This document shows, one piece after another, positions 52,180 to 62,300 of a stretch of 64,000 nucleotides of DNA. The translations under genes and the position numbers were made by a program. Positions within the stretch are counted from its first letter, which is position 1. Every line of letters starts with the position of its first letter. The notes under the pieces are model-generated. The model ran no database searches. It worked only from the letters and a program-made list of their open reading frames with translations, and was not told where the DNA came from. Origin of the DNA: Chitinivibrionales bacterium (GTDB taxonomy: Bacteria > Fibrobacterota > Chitinivibrionia > Chitinivibrionales > WJKA01); contig WJLW01000025.1 in assembly GCA_014728295.1 (NCBI GenBank), positions 1-64,000 on the forward strand, in the 5' to 3' direction.

Positions 52180-52931
52180 GAGAGCATGCTTTCCAGCGCT
52201 ATTGCTGCCACCGTTACCAGGAATGCTGCGCCGGTCAGGAAAATGTCGGGCAGTGAAGAGTGCTGCTGCTCCAGTGTTTGCGCAATGCCGCGAAAGCCCC
52301 GTAACGTCATCGCTGCCTGAACACGCTCGCTCTGATCATATCCCTTCACCAGCAATGCAACCAGCAGGTGGGTTGACGTTTTGAAATGCATAATCGTTGA
52401 TTGCAGGCGATAGCCACGCAGGCGTGCGGCACGCATGAGATTTCCCAGATCATCGATCAGTACGAAAATAAAGCGATAGGTGTAGGCGATCAATAGGGTC
52501 AATTTACCGGGAACGTGCAAACGCTGCAACGCAGCAATGACACTTGCAAAACGCGTAGTGGTTAGCAAAACGACTAGCAGCAGCACAATTGTCAACAGTC
52601 GCAGGACAATCTGTGTCGCGGTGAGTATCCCCTCGCGAAAAAGTCGCAGGTACCCGAATTGAAAAAGCGTTTCTCCGCCCGAAGTGAGTGCGATGACGGG
52701 AAGCATAATCAGACACAAAAACAACGGCCCGCTCAACATTGACTGCAGCGACGCGCTGGTAACGTGAGCAAGAGCGCAGAGTATTATCGCCGCAAGCAGC
52801 AGCGCAAGCAACGCTGCAAAGCTCGTGACACTTGCACTGGTACCTATCAGAAGCAGTATGCTGAAGAGCTTCCAGCGAGTATCCCACGCATGCAGAAATG
52901 TCGATTTCGGGCTGTACCACTCAAGTTGCAC
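52176..52931 (-). CDS. cbiQ: Energy-coupling factor transmembrane protein CbiQ
   Basis: The 251-residue membrane protein has about five hydrophobic segments (for example LLALLLAAIILCALA, VVLLLVVLLTTTRF) and the cytoplasmic coupling helix region MRAARLRGYRLQ, typical of CbiQ/EcfT. The conserved coupling A-x-x-x-RG element is seen twice (AARLRGYR, AMTLRGFRG). It links the ATPase CbiO to the substrate-binding CbiM. It starts 23 bases after cbiM and overlaps cbiO. Confidence 0.9.
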   Translation of the reverse strand: MQLEWYSPKSTFLHAWDTRWKLFSILLLIGTSASVTSFAALLALLLAAIILCALAHVTSASLQSMLSGPLFLCLIMLPVIALTSGGETLFQFGYLRLFREGILTATQIVLRLLTIVLLLVVLLTTTRFASVIAALQRLHVPGKLTLLIAYTYRFIFVLIDDLGNLMRAARLRGYRLQSTIMHFKTSTHLLVALLVKGYDQSERVQAAMTLRGFRGIAQTLEQQHSSLPDIFLTGAAFLVTVAAIALESMLS

Positions 52932-52954
52932 GAATAATCTCCTCAGCCGGCGGC

Positions 52955-53560
52955 TTAGGTGTTCAGCAACTCCGGCTTGATTTTAAGAATGAGATTGACA
53001 GCAAAAAATACGCCAACTCCTTCGATCAAGCCTAAAAGTGCATTCGAAAGCGAGAACGTCAGGGCCAGGGCCTGCAACCCGGGATGGGAAAGTGACAGGA
53101 CTGCATACGATAAACCGGCTGCAACAAAAACTGCCGTCAGCGCAACAAATGCACCGGTCACGGAAGAAACAAGTGCGCTCGTTCCGAATGATTTCTGCAC
53201 TATGCCGTATATGAGACCGGCCATGAGCGCCGGCAGGCAGTGTATGCAGATATTCACCCCAAGCGTGGACAGGCCGCCGTGCTGAAATATAAGCGCCTGG
53301 AAAAGCAGTCCGGCCGCAATTGCCGGTGGTGCGGCGCCTCTGAGCATAATGCCGGTGAGTCCGATCAGTGTCAAATGGACAGAGGCGATACCGACGGGGA
53401 AGTGAATCAATGAGGCGATAAAAAAAGCGGCTCCGATAACGGCGAGCCGGGGGATGTCTCTGCTTGCGGTTGCGCGCAAACTCGCACCAACAATGATGCC
53501 GCCGCCTGCAAATCCGCCAATGCACAGCGGCGCGCTGATCAATCCGTCGGCAATGTGCAT
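52955..53560 (-). CDS. cbiM: Cobalt/nickel-binding transporter component CbiM
   Basis: The 201-residue protein starts MHIADGLIS, the diagnostic N-terminus of CbiM/NikM in which the amino group and His2 coordinate the metal. Six or so hydrophobic segments follow, including VHLTLIGLTGIMLRG. It is the S component of an ECF transporter. The open frame extends upstream to 53959, but the MHI start is required by the family. ATG overlaps the TGA of the preceding cbiL-like gene (ATGA), showing translational coupling. Metal choice between cobalt and nickel cannot be fixed from sequence. Confidence 0.94.
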   Translation of the reverse strand: MHIADGLISAPLCIGGFAGGGIIVGASLRATASRDIPRLAVIGAAFFIASLIHFPVGIASVHLTLIGLTGIMLRGAAPPAIAAGLLFQALIFQHGGLSTLGVNICIHCLPALMAGLIYGIVQKSFGTSALVSSVTGAFVALTAVFVAAGLSYAVLSLSHPGLQALALTFSLSNALLGLIEGVGVFFAVNLILKIKPELLNT

Positions 53561-54000
53561 CAGGTTCTCTTTCGCTGAGTAACGTAGAGCGCAGTGACGA
53601 TTGCTGCCCAGACTACGCATGCTGCCATGATTGTCTTTTGCATGAACGTAATTCCGCCTGCCTCTGCTTTGTTGACCTGTGCGAGCATGTTTTCGTCGAT
53701 ATTCACATTTATGCGCATACCGTGGCCGCCTTTTCCACGTACCTGCGCAATCCAGGTCCCCGGCCGGGTGGGCAGAATGAAAAAGCGACCGTGCGCATCG
53801 GTGATCGTCGTGTCGTTTGGCGTTGAGGAGCCGGGTGCGAAAAGCAGTACCTGTGCCTGGGCGATCGGCTGTTTGGTATCGAATTCGGCTTGCAGCACGA
53901 TGCCCGTATGCGAAAGACGGTAAAACTGTGTGCCGTGCGCAAAGCTCAATTGGACACAAAGCGTGCTGCAGATGAGGAATGCAACACCTTTAAAGCGCAT
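53560..54000 (-). CDS. CbiL/NikL-like auxiliary protein of the metal transporter
   Basis: The 146-residue protein has a signal peptide (ending SFA), a mature N-terminus starting with His-Gly, and a beta-sandwich of the carboxypeptidase-regulatory type (DTTITDAHGRFFILPTRPGTWIAQVRG). One C-terminal membrane helix (about 122-140) and a basic tail follow. This layout matches the CbiL/NikL partners of ECF nickel/cobalt transporters. NikL-type partners favour nickel, but the evidence is contextual. It overlaps the lipoprotein gene upstream by 11 bases and cbiM downstream by 3. Confidence 0.77.
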   Translation of the reverse strand: MRFKGVAFLICSTLCVQLSFAHGTQFYRLSHTGIVLQAEFDTKQPIAQAQVLLFAPGSSTPNDTTITDAHGRFFILPTRPGTWIAQVRGKGGHGMRINVNIDENMLAQVNKAEAGGITFMQKTIMAACVVWAAIVTALYVTQRKRT

Positions 54001-54829
54001 TTATTACATCCTTCGACGACTGGTTGGTGGCCTCACAGTGCCCTTCGCCAAGGTGTCCCAGCGTCCAGATCGCCTTGACCAGCTTCGAGTAATCTTCAGT
54101 CTCCCGCAGATCGGCCTGCGACAGTTTGACGGTATCATTTTCAGTATGCGCATAAAAGAAATCGAAGCCAACACTTTCGGTAGTGATATGATCATCCGCA
54201 GGCGCCTCATTGTCGCCGAATATATGATCAAAATGAAAGGTCATCTCCACAGTGGCCGTATCACCTGCGTTGACCATGCCCATTATTTCGTCGCCCACAT
54301 AGCCTTCCTTTCCGTCGAAGTCAATCTCTTCATCCAGCTTGATGGTGAATGGAACCTTCTTTTCGCCCTTGGCTGCCGTACCAATCATGATAATGGAACT
54401 GCCTGCAAACGGCCCCGACGCCACTCGCCTGAGATTGAATTTCAACGACTGATAATTGCCTGCCTCAAGCGAGTTCTTCACTGCGACCGGTGCCGGGGCG
54501 GCATATTCATCACCCCGCGCAAGGTCGACAACATGTGAGCCGGAGAGGGTGCATACATGCACGCTGCAGCCGGGCATGTAGGCAATCGGGTTGACAATAT
54601 TGACCAGCAGCGTATCGAATACAATATGCCATCCGCTTTTGTCCGCAAATCCTTTGCGAACAAAATCTTCGCCATTGGCCGTGAAAAGCATGGCGCCCTG
54701 TCCCTTCGCAAGGGCCTGTGCCTTTTGTTGAGCTTCGGAACAGCCGGTGGTGAAAAGCTGGGTGAGCATCAACAGTACAAAAGCACTGATGTGGAAAACA
54801 TTCATTTGAGCGCGTCTTAAAACGAACAT
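53990..54829 (-). CDS. Lipoprotein with histidine-rich segments, metal-uptake operon
   Basis: The 279-residue product has a lipoprotein signal (LFTTGC). The body is beta-rich, with MTFHFDHIFGD, ADDHITTES and a C-terminal TLGHLGEGHCEA segment offering clustered His, Asp and Cys ligands. A GGAGG six bases before the ATG at 54829 gives a firm start; the frame extends further upstream inside the previous gene. It overlaps the preceding and following genes. I infer a periplasmic cobalt/nickel-binding protein that hands metal to CbiM. No named family is recognised. Confidence 0.72.
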   Translation of the reverse strand: MFVLRRAQMNVFHISAFVLLMLTQLFTTGCSEAQQKAQALAKGQGAMLFTANGEDFVRKGFADKSGWHIVFDTLLVNIVNPIAYMPGCSVHVCTLSGSHVVDLARGDEYAAPAPVAVKNSLEAGNYQSLKFNLRRVASGPFAGSSIIMIGTAAKGEKKVPFTIKLDEEIDFDGKEGYVGDEIMGMVNAGDTATVEMTFHFDHIFGDNEAPADDHITTESVGFDFFYAHTENDTVKLSQADLRETEDYSKLVKAIWTLGHLGEGHCEATNQSSKDVINAL

Positions 54830-55500
54830 ACTAAACCTCCTTCGAATCCATGTGCAGGCTTCATCGCATCCGCCGCTACAAGAACATAATGTACATAAAA
54901 GTCGAAAATCGCTACCGACAAACCGGGACCGGCGAGCAGGCAACTTTCTCTATCTGAGGAAACTGCAATAAATTCATGCTCACACTCAATAAACCATTGC
55001 AGGTTTTTGCGCAACGAGAAAGACTTGCCGCAATAAAAGGTATTTACATACTCGAATTCATTGTTGTTGATGTGGTAGAGAAACTCGTTTTCGTCGCTAA
55101 TACTTACTGCGCTTTCTTCGAATTCCAGCTCGATTCCGATTAGCCCGTCCACGCCGAAACTCGCCTCCTCATCTTCCAGGAAAGTTTTTCCTGCTATTGC
55201 GGTCGAGAGAAAGGGGAGCAATGCCAGGGATACGCCGAGCGTAATCTCATCGCTCACCTTGGCGGGCGTGCCAATATCACCAGTGAGCAAATTCTCGGCT
55301 CCTGCCGCAAGACCGTTGAGTATGTCGAAGTCTTTTTTCAGGATTATTTCATTTTCAAAAAATCCCGACACATCCGGAAATAAATATCCGAGCTTTGCTT
55401 CGCAACCCAGCAAAAACGGAAAGCCGGCCACGTTGAGCATCAGACCAAAACAGAAAAATGCGCACATGAACAGTTTCGAATGCATACGAAAGTTATTCAT
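54817..55500 (-). CDS. Putative outer-membrane protein heading the metal-uptake operon
   Basis: A 227-residue protein with a signal peptide (about 1-34). The rest alternates polar and apolar residues in strands (for example FGVDGLIGIELEFEESAVSI, LLAGPGLSVAIFDFYVHYVLV) and ends with Phe (GLVCSF), as outer-membrane barrels do. Length would suit an eight-stranded barrel. Its gene overlaps the downstream lipoprotein gene by 13 bases, so it is in the cbiM operon. It may be the metal channel across the outer membrane, which is inference. No ribosome site is visible; an 11-base inverted repeat lies just upstream. Confidence 0.65.
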   Translation of the reverse strand: MNNFRMHSKLFMCAFFCFGLMLNVAGFPFLLGCEAKLGYLFPDVSGFFENEIILKKDFDILNGLAAGAENLLTGDIGTPAKVSDEITLGVSLALLPFLSTAIAGKTFLEDEEASFGVDGLIGIELEFEESAVSISDENEFLYHINNNEFEYVNTFYCGKSFSLRKNLQWFIECEHEFIAVSSDRESCLLAGPGLSVAIFDFYVHYVLVAADAMKPAHGFEGGLVCSF

Positions 55501-55502
55501 TG

Positions 55503-55537
55503 TTTAGTAACACAAATATAAAAAAAGTGCTACTAAA
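55503..55537. promoter_or_regulatory. Inverted repeat before the metal-uptake operon
   Basis: TTTAGTAACAC and GTGCTACTAAA (55503-55513 and 55527-55537) are inverted with one mismatch and a 13-base AT-rich spacer containing TATATT on the minus strand. It sits immediately before the first start codon and would block a promoter or ribosomes there. Likely operator of a metal-responsive repressor, by inference. It does not match the NikR consensus. Confidence 0.5.
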
Positions 55538-55580
55538 ATACACTTTCCAAGCTTGATACGCAAGCGCAGGTAGCAAATTG

Positions 55581-56087
55581 CTAAATAACGAGCTGCAATA
55601 CTTCGTAGGTAAACCCCCAGATATATCCCTGCTCAACCTTGATACATGCAAAGGCGACTTCGGGCAATCGGGGCGAAAGTGCCAGGCTACAGTGGTTGAG
55701 CGAATCGCGCAGATACGATTTGGAGCGCCATTCGCAATGAACGACCTCGGCACTGTCCATGACGGTTGGCAGACGTTTGGGAACCTCGAAGACAAAAGGC
55801 TGCACGCAAACCGGGTAGCCCAGATAATTGCCGGCCATTTTTGCAGGAAGCTCAGCGACGAGCATGTCACGGCGCAAGGTGATGCCGACTTCCTCACCGG
55901 TTTCGCGAATGCTGGTTTGCAGCAAGTCGGGGTCGGCGGGTTCTTTGCCGCCGCCGGGAAAGGCGTAGTGACCCGACCACGGATCGGCCGGATCGTTGGA
56001 GCGTTTGATAAACAGGTACTGGCTGTCCGGCGGCACTGTGCGGATAACAGCGACTGCAGCAGTTGGCTGTGCGGGAGAATCAGGCAT
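55581..56087 (-). CDS. Nudix hydrolase (CoA-pyrophosphatase-like)
   Basis: The 168-residue protein has a complete Nudix box: [13 protein letters not shown], then RETGEEVGI, preceded by HYAFPGG. Enzymes of this type cleave nucleoside diphosphates linked to another group; the layout with an upstream FIKRS strand resembles CoA pyrophosphatases. The start at 56087 overlaps the end of queC by eight bases; the frame extends further but inside queC. It lies last in the queD-queE-queC operon, perhaps only by transcriptional association. Confidence 0.85.
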   Translation of the reverse strand: MPDSPAQPTAAVAVIRTVPPDSQYLFIKRSNDPADPWSGHYAFPGGGKEPADPDLLQTSIRETGEEVGITLRRDMLVAELPAKMAGNYLGYPVCVQPFVFEVPKRLPTVMDSAEVVHCEWRSKSYLRDSLNHCSLALSPRLPEVAFACIKVEQGYIWGFTYEVLQLVI

Positions 56088-56772
56088 TGCAATATCTGAT
56101 TGGATCCGGGATTCCGGCTTCGGTAAATCCTTTACGCCTGAGAGTGCAACTGTCACAACTGCCGCAGGCCAGGCCCTCGGGTGAAGGATCATAGCAACTG
56201 TGCGTCAAACTGAAATCCAGATTGAGCCGGGCCCCCTTGTCGATAATTTCCGCTTTGCGCAAGTGAAGCAGGGGGGTATGAATTTCGATGTGATTTCCTT
56301 CCACTCCAGCCTTGGTCGCCAGGTTGGCCATTTGTGCAAAAGCGTTGATGAATGCAGGGCGACAGTCCGGGTATCCGGAATAGTCGACTGCATTGACACC
56401 GATGAATATATTCCGGCAATTAAGCACCTCAGCCCATCCCAGCGCAAATGAGAGAAAAATGGTATTGCGTGCGGGGACATAGGTATTGGGTATACCGCCG
56501 GCCACTTCGGCATCGGTTCGGTTTTTGGGCACCTGCAATTCGGAAGTCAGGGAGCTCCCGGCAAATGCCCGGAGATCGATTTCGACAATTCTGTGCTCGG
56601 CAGCTTTGAAATATTCACCAACTCGCGTTGCCGCAGCAAGTTCGATGCTGTGACGTTGACCATAGCGAAAGCTCATCGCATAGAGAGTGAATCCCTGTTC
56701 GCGGGCGATTGCTGCGCAGGTTGCCGAGTCCAGCCCGCCGCTCAGCAGAATAATAGCCGGTTGAGGACTCAC
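56080..56772 (-). CDS. queC: 7-cyano-7-deazaguanine synthase
   Basis: The 230-residue protein has the PP-loop [11 protein letters not shown] at its start and the zinc-binding [12 protein letters not shown] segment near its end. QueC converts 7-carboxy-7-deazaguanine to preQ0 using ATP and ammonia in queuosine biosynthesis. Its ATG directly abuts the stop of queE. It overlaps the Nudix gene at its end. Confidence 0.95.
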   Translation of the reverse strand: MSPQPAIILLSGGLDSATCAAIAREQGFTLYAMSFRYGQRHSIELAAATRVGEYFKAAEHRIVEIDLRAFAGSSLTSELQVPKNRTDAEVAGGIPNTYVPARNTIFLSFALGWAEVLNCRNIFIGVNAVDYSGYPDCRPAFINAFAQMANLATKAGVEGNHIEIHTPLLHLRKAEIIDKGARLNLDFSLTHSCYDPSPEGLACGSCDSCTLRRKGFTEAGIPDPIRYCNA

Positions 56773-57411
56773 TTACACCCCGCGCGCATCGGTGCCCCAG
56801 AGCAATTTGTGCAGTTGCGGATTGAGCCTGATGTTCAAGCGCGTATCAAGTATCCATTCGCCAAGTCGACGTGCATCGAGTAATGCTGCATTTGGCGAGA
56901 ATAGCAGCGTGCACATTCGTTCAAGATGATATGTTGTAATGAAGTCAACCGACCAGTCAAAATCATTGCGGTCGGTGATGACAAATTTGGCCTCGTCAAT
57001 TTTTTGCAGTTGGGATAGGTTGTTCATGTCAAACGAACCGGCATGATTGCTGGACGGAGTTTTGACATCGACGATGCGTACGCAACCTGTCGGCAGGTTG
57101 CTGATGGGGAAGGTCCCATTTGTTTCGATGAGCACACGAAAACCCATGTCAAGAAAGTGCTTGCAAAGGATCGGCGTTTCGGCCTGCATAAGCGGTTCGC
57201 CGCCGGTTATTTCAACCAGATGGGCGCCGTGCCCGGCTACTTCATCATAGATATCTTGAACGGTATGCTCTGTGCCGGCTGCTTGTGCATAAATCGTATC
57301 ACAGTAAGAGCAATTGAGATTGCACCGGGCCAGTCTGACAAATGAGCATACGGCCCCCGCAAAGGTCGACTCGCCCTGAAGACTTTTATAAATTTCGCAA
57401 ACTTCCAGCAT
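56773..57411 (-). CDS. queE: 7-carboxy-7-deazaguanine synthase
   Basis: The 212-residue radical SAM protein begins CEIYKSLQGES, has the cluster motif CNLNCSYC (C-x3-C-x2-C), and the substrate-binding ITGGEPLMQ. QueE turns 6-carboxytetrahydropterin into 7-carboxy-7-deazaguanine with SAM and a 4Fe-4S cluster. It lies 14 bases after queD and abuts queC. The three enzymes together give the preQ0 precursor of queuosine. Confidence 0.95.
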   Translation of the reverse strand: MLEVCEIYKSLQGESTFAGAVCSFVRLARCNLNCSYCDTIYAQAAGTEHTVQDIYDEVAGHGAHLVEITGGEPLMQAETPILCKHFLDMGFRVLIETNGTFPISNLPTGCVRIVDVKTPSSNHAGSFDMNNLSQLQKIDEAKFVITDRNDFDWSVDFITTYHLERMCTLLFSPNAALLDARRLGEWILDTRLNIRLNPQLHKLLWGTDARGV

Positions 57412-57425
57412 GTAAACGGTATATT

Positions 57426-57794
57426 CTATTCGTAATACGTGGTTGAATTACCGGGCGTCTCAAATACTTCAATTGATCGCAGCATACCCGCCTCTGGCGC
57501 TATTGCGGCCTTGAGATGCGTGTAGATAAAACGGGCAATGTTTTCCGATGACGGGTTTTGATTCAGCTTGTCAAATATGGTATTCAAATCTTTATGATCC
57601 AGTTGAGCAAGTGTTTCTTTGAGGTATGCACGCAACTTTTTGAAATCGATTCCCAGCCCGATAGCGTCGAGTGATTCACATACGACGACCGCGCGTACAA
57701 GCCAGTTGTGGCCATGCACATTTTCGCAGGGACCGTCATAATTTTTCAGGCAATGCGCGGCCGAAAAAGATACTTCTGTCTTGATTTCAAACAC
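57426..57794 (-). CDS. queD: 6-carboxy-5,6,7,8-tetrahydropterin synthase
   Basis: The 122-residue protein has FSAAHCLKNYDG, the ENVHGHNW zinc-ligand motif and the late LRSIEVFETPGN block of QueD. It forms 6-carboxytetrahydropterin from dihydroneopterin triphosphate. The start is GTG with AGGAG nine bases upstream. It is the first gene of the queD-queE-queC-nudix operon. No queF or GTP cyclohydrolase gene is in the window. Confidence 0.95.
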   Translation of the reverse strand: MFEIKTEVSFSAAHCLKNYDGPCENVHGHNWLVRAVVVCESLDAIGLGIDFKKLRAYLKETLAQLDHKDLNTIFDKLNQNPSSENIARFIYTHLKAAIAPEAGMLRSIEVFETPGNSTTYYE

Positions 57795-58018
57795 GGTAGC
57801 TGCTCCTGTTGGTGTTGTTGGTTATACATAAAATAATCCCTCTGTCGATGGTAGACAAAGCAGAGAAGCTAAAAGGGGCACTTGTCGCGTAGTATTTGGT
57901 CACATTTCCAGGCAGGATTCTATGCCCCTTGATGTGCACCGGCAGCAACAAACCGCCTATCCTTTTTCGTAATTGACATTTTCAGAGGATACTTCCCTCA
58001 ATGGTTCGCCGCGTGCCC

Positions 58019-59224
58019 TCAGGCATCATTGATTTGCAGCAAAACCTCATGCAGTATTGCCAGCCCCTCATCCATTTCCTGCTGTGTGATGGTCAATGCA
58101 GGAAAGAGCCTGACAATAGTGCCTTGTTTGACATTAAGGATGAGACCTTTTTCCAGGCAGCGCGTGTTGAGCTCGGCGGTTTTCTTCTCAGACGTCATCA
58201 CTAGTGCAATGAGCAGACCCTTGCCCCGCACGGCCGCGATGAGATCGGGCATTTCGGCACGCCGGCGGTGAAGCGTTTCGAGTGTTATTGATCCCACCGA
58301 TTCAACATTTTTACCGATGTCGGATGACTTCATAACGTCAATCACGGCATATGCTGCCGCACAACCAAGCGGACTGCCGCAAAACGTTCCGCCATGGTCG
58401 CCCTTTTCCATTTTCGCCGATACTTCTTCCGTCATCGCAAACGCACCGAACGGGAAACCACCGGCAATACCTTTGGCCATGGTCAAAAAGTCGATGTGCA
58501 CGCCCGGCTGATCGGATGCAAAGGCCGCGCCGGTGCGGTAAAAGCCGGTCTGGACTTCATCCATGATCAGATACACTCCGTGCTTGCGGCACAGGGAGGA
58601 CACCTGCGGAAGATAGGCTTCATCGGGAATGTTGACGCCCCCTTCACCCTGGATGGGTTCGAGGATTACGGCTGCAACCGAATCATCAATATGGCGTGCT
58701 ATCGCCTCAATATCATTGAACGGCACAAAAATATAGTTGGGCATGAGGGGATTGAACTTATCGCGATGAGTTGCCTGACCGGTGGCCGATGCCGTGCTGA
58801 TCGTACGTCCGTGAAAGCTCATTTCCGTGGAGATGATATTCATTCTGCCGGTTGCTTTGCGGGCAAGTTTGATGGCGGCGTCATTGGCTTCGGCGCCGCT
58901 GTTGGCGAAGAACAGGCGCGTGAGGCGACCGGGCAGGATTGACTGAAGCGCTTGCAGCAATTGAGCTCGAACCGGAGAATAGGTCGCGCCGGAATTCGGA
59001 TTCTGAATAATGCGTTTGCTTTGTCGGCAAATCGCTTCCGACAGGGCGGGATGTGCGTGCCCGATCGAGGTCACACCCCAGCCCGAGGTAAAGTCGAGAT
59101 ACTTTTTATTATCTTCCGTCCAGACATACACGCCTTCGCCCCGCTCGATTGACAAAGGAGCCTTGTCGAAAAACGGCACGGCAAGCCTGCCTTCTACCCG
59201 CATGGTGTTCTCTGATGGTGTCAT
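58019..59224 (-). CDS. argD: Acetylornithine-type class III aminotransferase
   Basis: The 401-residue PLP enzyme has the class III marks: SGWGVTSIGHAHP, NSGAEANDAAIKLARK, EPIQGEGG, IMDEVQTGFYRTG and the PLP Lys in TMAKGIAGGFPFGA. The length and the YPFFD-like lead (VPFFDKAP) fit acetylornithine aminotransferase, which makes N-acetylornithine in arginine synthesis. Related succinylornithine or lysine-pathway enzymes look alike, so the substrate is probable only. It stands alone between the que operon and the coiled-coil gene. Confidence 0.85.
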   Translation of the reverse strand: MTPSENTMRVEGRLAVPFFDKAPLSIERGEGVYVWTEDNKKYLDFTSGWGVTSIGHAHPALSEAICRQSKRIIQNPNSGATYSPVRAQLLQALQSILPGRLTRLFFANSGAEANDAAIKLARKATGRMNIISTEMSFHGRTISTASATGQATHRDKFNPLMPNYIFVPFNDIEAIARHIDDSVAAVILEPIQGEGGVNIPDEAYLPQVSSLCRKHGVYLIMDEVQTGFYRTGAAFASDQPGVHIDFLTMAKGIAGGFPFGAFAMTEEVSAKMEKGDHGGTFCGSPLGCAAAYAVIDVMKSSDIGKNVESVGSITLETLHRRRAEMPDLIAAVRGKGLLIALVMTSEKKTAELNTRCLEKGLILNVKQGTIVRLFPALTITQQEMDEGLAILHEVLLQINDA

Positions 59225-59317
59225 TACAATCTTTTCTCCTGGATGAGCACGTGAAAATACTTGCCGTTTCAGGGGGATGCAACAGCTCGGCGCCGGTGTA
59301 AAACGGGTGAGATCAGC

Positions 59318-62300
59318 TCATTTGCAGGGTAGCTTGATCAGCAGGGAGGGATTCTTCCCAGCATTGAAGGTCATCTCACGCACGCAGCTTTCCGATCCCT
59401 TGACGAAATTCATCTGCCAGGTGCCGGAGGCCACTTTGAGCAGGCCCGTATTTGCCCTGCCGATCATGACGCCGTTCATATAGACCGTGGCTGCCGGTGG
59501 AATGGTTGACAGAAAGATCGTCGCGTCGCGCTCGTTCTTCGATGGGGGCTGCTTGTGTGATAAGCGGGTGGAGGCAGAGCTTGAGGATGAGGAGGATGTT
59601 GCAGGTTGCGCGGCGGAGATCGCCTGCGTTGCAACCGGTTGGCCGTGTCCGGTTTCTTCTCCGGCTGTGCGCTCGGCCTCCTTCGCCGCTTCTTGCGCGG
59701 TGCGCTTTTCCGCAGCCTGTTTTTGTATGAGCTGCGCCTGTAGACGTTCCACTTTTTGCTGCTTTTCGCGGCGTTGCTTTTCCGCGGCTGCCCGTGCTGC
59801 TGCCTCTGCGTCTGCTGTGGCCGGTGACTCGGGAACGTTTTCTTCCGCTGCCGGTTCCGCCTTCGCTTCTGCGGCTGCTATGCTGTCCTGTCGTGCCTGT
59901 TCTGCGGCGAGGCGCGCCTGCTCTTGTGCATATTTTTTGGCCAACTTTTCCTGTTCGGCGGTTTCCTCGGCAGCACGCTTTTGCTCCTGCCGGCGCTGCT
60001 CCTCCTGCTCTACAGCCTCGGTGATATAGTTTTTCAACGTGGTGAATGCTTCCTCGTCGAGGTGCTGGCGCAGGAAAGCAATTTTCTCATTAAAGGTGCT
60101 GCGCGCCTCGGCGGGACTGGTTGCGGCTAAAGCGTAGACGGCAATGAGCTGCTCCTGGGCCTGGTCTTTATTTTCCTGCTGCTTCTTGCGCTCCAGCGCT
60201 TCCCTGGCCTCGCGCATGGCGGCAGCTTCTCTTTCAGTCCGGGCTTTTTTTTCTGCCGCAACAAGCTTATCGAGTTTTTGCCGCTCAGCTTCCAGCTCTT
60301 CCTGTTTGGCTGATTTTTGAGTGCTGATTTCCTGCCGACGCTTTCTTTCTATGTCAAGTAATGACCGGACTTCCGCCATGCTTTGTGAACTCGAATCCGA
60401 GGCTGCCGACCGCTTTGCATTGAGTTGCTCGACCTGGGCCGAGGTGGCATCGATCTGCTCCTGCATATCACCAACTTGTTTCTGCTGCGCCTGAATCGCG
60501 GTGAGCCGTGCGGCAATCGTGCCGGTGACTCTATTGACTTGTGCTACCAATTCTTTCTCGCTCGCACTGCTGTCCTGCACTGTTGAGTCAATCGAAGCCG
60601 AGGCGATTTCCAGTTGCCGTTCATGCGAAGCTATGCTGCTGTCCTGGCGGGCAATGTGTGCATGCTCCTGTTCGAGTGCGGTCTGTCTGGTGGAAAGCGT
60701 CTGCAGGCTGTCGCTGCTGAGCGCTTTGCGCTGCTTGACGGCTGCCTCTAACGCGCCCTTGTGCTGCTGCAGCATCGAGGCGATTTCTGCTATCCCGGAG
60801 GTGGCGGATTTACGTGCTGTGGCAGATTGCGCTTGCGCCGATTCGATTTCCTTGTCCAGTTCGGCCCGGTCTGAGGCAAATTGCTCTGCTTCGCTTTGTT
60901 TGCCGGCGAGACGCTGCTGGAGATCCGCCTGCTTTTGGCGGGATGCTTTTTGTGCTGCACTGCCTTTTTTGTGCAAGCCGGCACTGTCGGCAACGGCCTG
61001 CTTCCTCTGACGGGTGAGATCGTCTAAGGAAGTTTCGGTTCGCTTGATTCGGGAGCGGGTTGCTGCGATGCGTGCCCCAAGCGTGGCAATAGCATCGTTA
61101 TGAGATTTCGCCGTTGACATTGAATCGGAAGTAAAGACTTCACGCTTTTGCTGGGCTTCGGCGACTTCGGCAGTCTTCTTGCCGATAAGCTTTTCTGCTT
61201 CAACCAGCTTGGCCCCCTGATCGGGAGCCGTGAGCTTTTTTGCAAATACGGCAACTGCGGAATCTTGGGCAAGCTCATCGCGCAAGCCCAGGAGCCTGAA
61301 CAATTCGCGTTCTTTTTTTTCTATCTGAGCGGCGCTCATTGTTTCTGCGTTTGAGCCGGCAAGTTCTGATTTTGCATCGGCAATCGCCATTGACGTGGAA
61401 ATTTTTTGCCGCAGACGCTTCAGTGCAGCCTCCTCGGCCTTTTTATTTTCGTGGAAAATGCGCAATTGTTCGGAGGTGAGCGAGGCGGAATCAAAGAAGT
61501 TTTTACGGGCTGCAACTGCCGAGGCGCTGTCCTTGCGCACATCGCGCAAAGAGTCCTGCAAACGAGCCAGCGAGTTTTCGTAACTGACCTTTGTGGAATC
61601 AAGCGAGTCCAGCTTGCTGTCGTGGGACGCTATTTTTTTTTGCCTGTCTAGCGCGGCAAGCGAGTCGCTTTTCTGTACCTCCCGCAGTGCCTCTTCAAGC
61701 CCGTCAACCGCGGCTTCAGCGACGCCCTGCATCGAATCGAGTTCAAGCGCATGGCTTTGCAGCGAGTCTATTGTGGTATTCAGGCGTTCGTGCGTGCCGC
61801 TGCTGTCCCGGTGGGCCGCTGCCAGTTCGCTTTCGATGCGGGCAAGCTTTTGCTGGTGAGCGACAATAAGAGAATCTTGCTGCAACACCTTCTTTTGTAC
61901 TTGCGCCCGGGCGGTCTCATGCCTGGCGGCGGTGGCTGTGCTGTCTTCCCTCAATTGCTTTCTGCGAGATTTTGCCGATTCGAGCCGCTGCTTAATTTGT
62001 TGGGCCTTGTCGATTTTTTTCTGATGAGAAAGCTTGAAACGCTTCCGTTTTTTTTCAAATGGAGCATAGATAGCGGCACTGTCCGATCGCAGTTTTGCGA
62101 GCACTTTGTTACTGAGTTCGAGTTGATCCCGCAGTGCGGCAAGCGTGCTGTCCAGAGATTGGCTCTTTGATTGCGCGTTGTCGATCTTTTTGGCGATTTC
62201 CCCTGTGAGCGCGGCCGAGTCCCGCCGGGCCTGTTCCAATTTCTTTGCCTGCGTATCAGTTTGCGAAACCGACAGGGCATGCAGGCTGTCAAGCCGATTG

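Noticed and set aside
52955-53959. Longer version of cbiM starting at 53959
   Set aside because: CbiM needs a free N-terminal Met-His-Ile, and the upstream part is the shadow of the cbiL-like gene.
57795-58018. Possible preQ1 riboswitch before queD
   Set aside because: A hairpin is visible (CTCTG/CAGAG), but the conserved preQ1 aptamer tail with its A-rich strand was not found.
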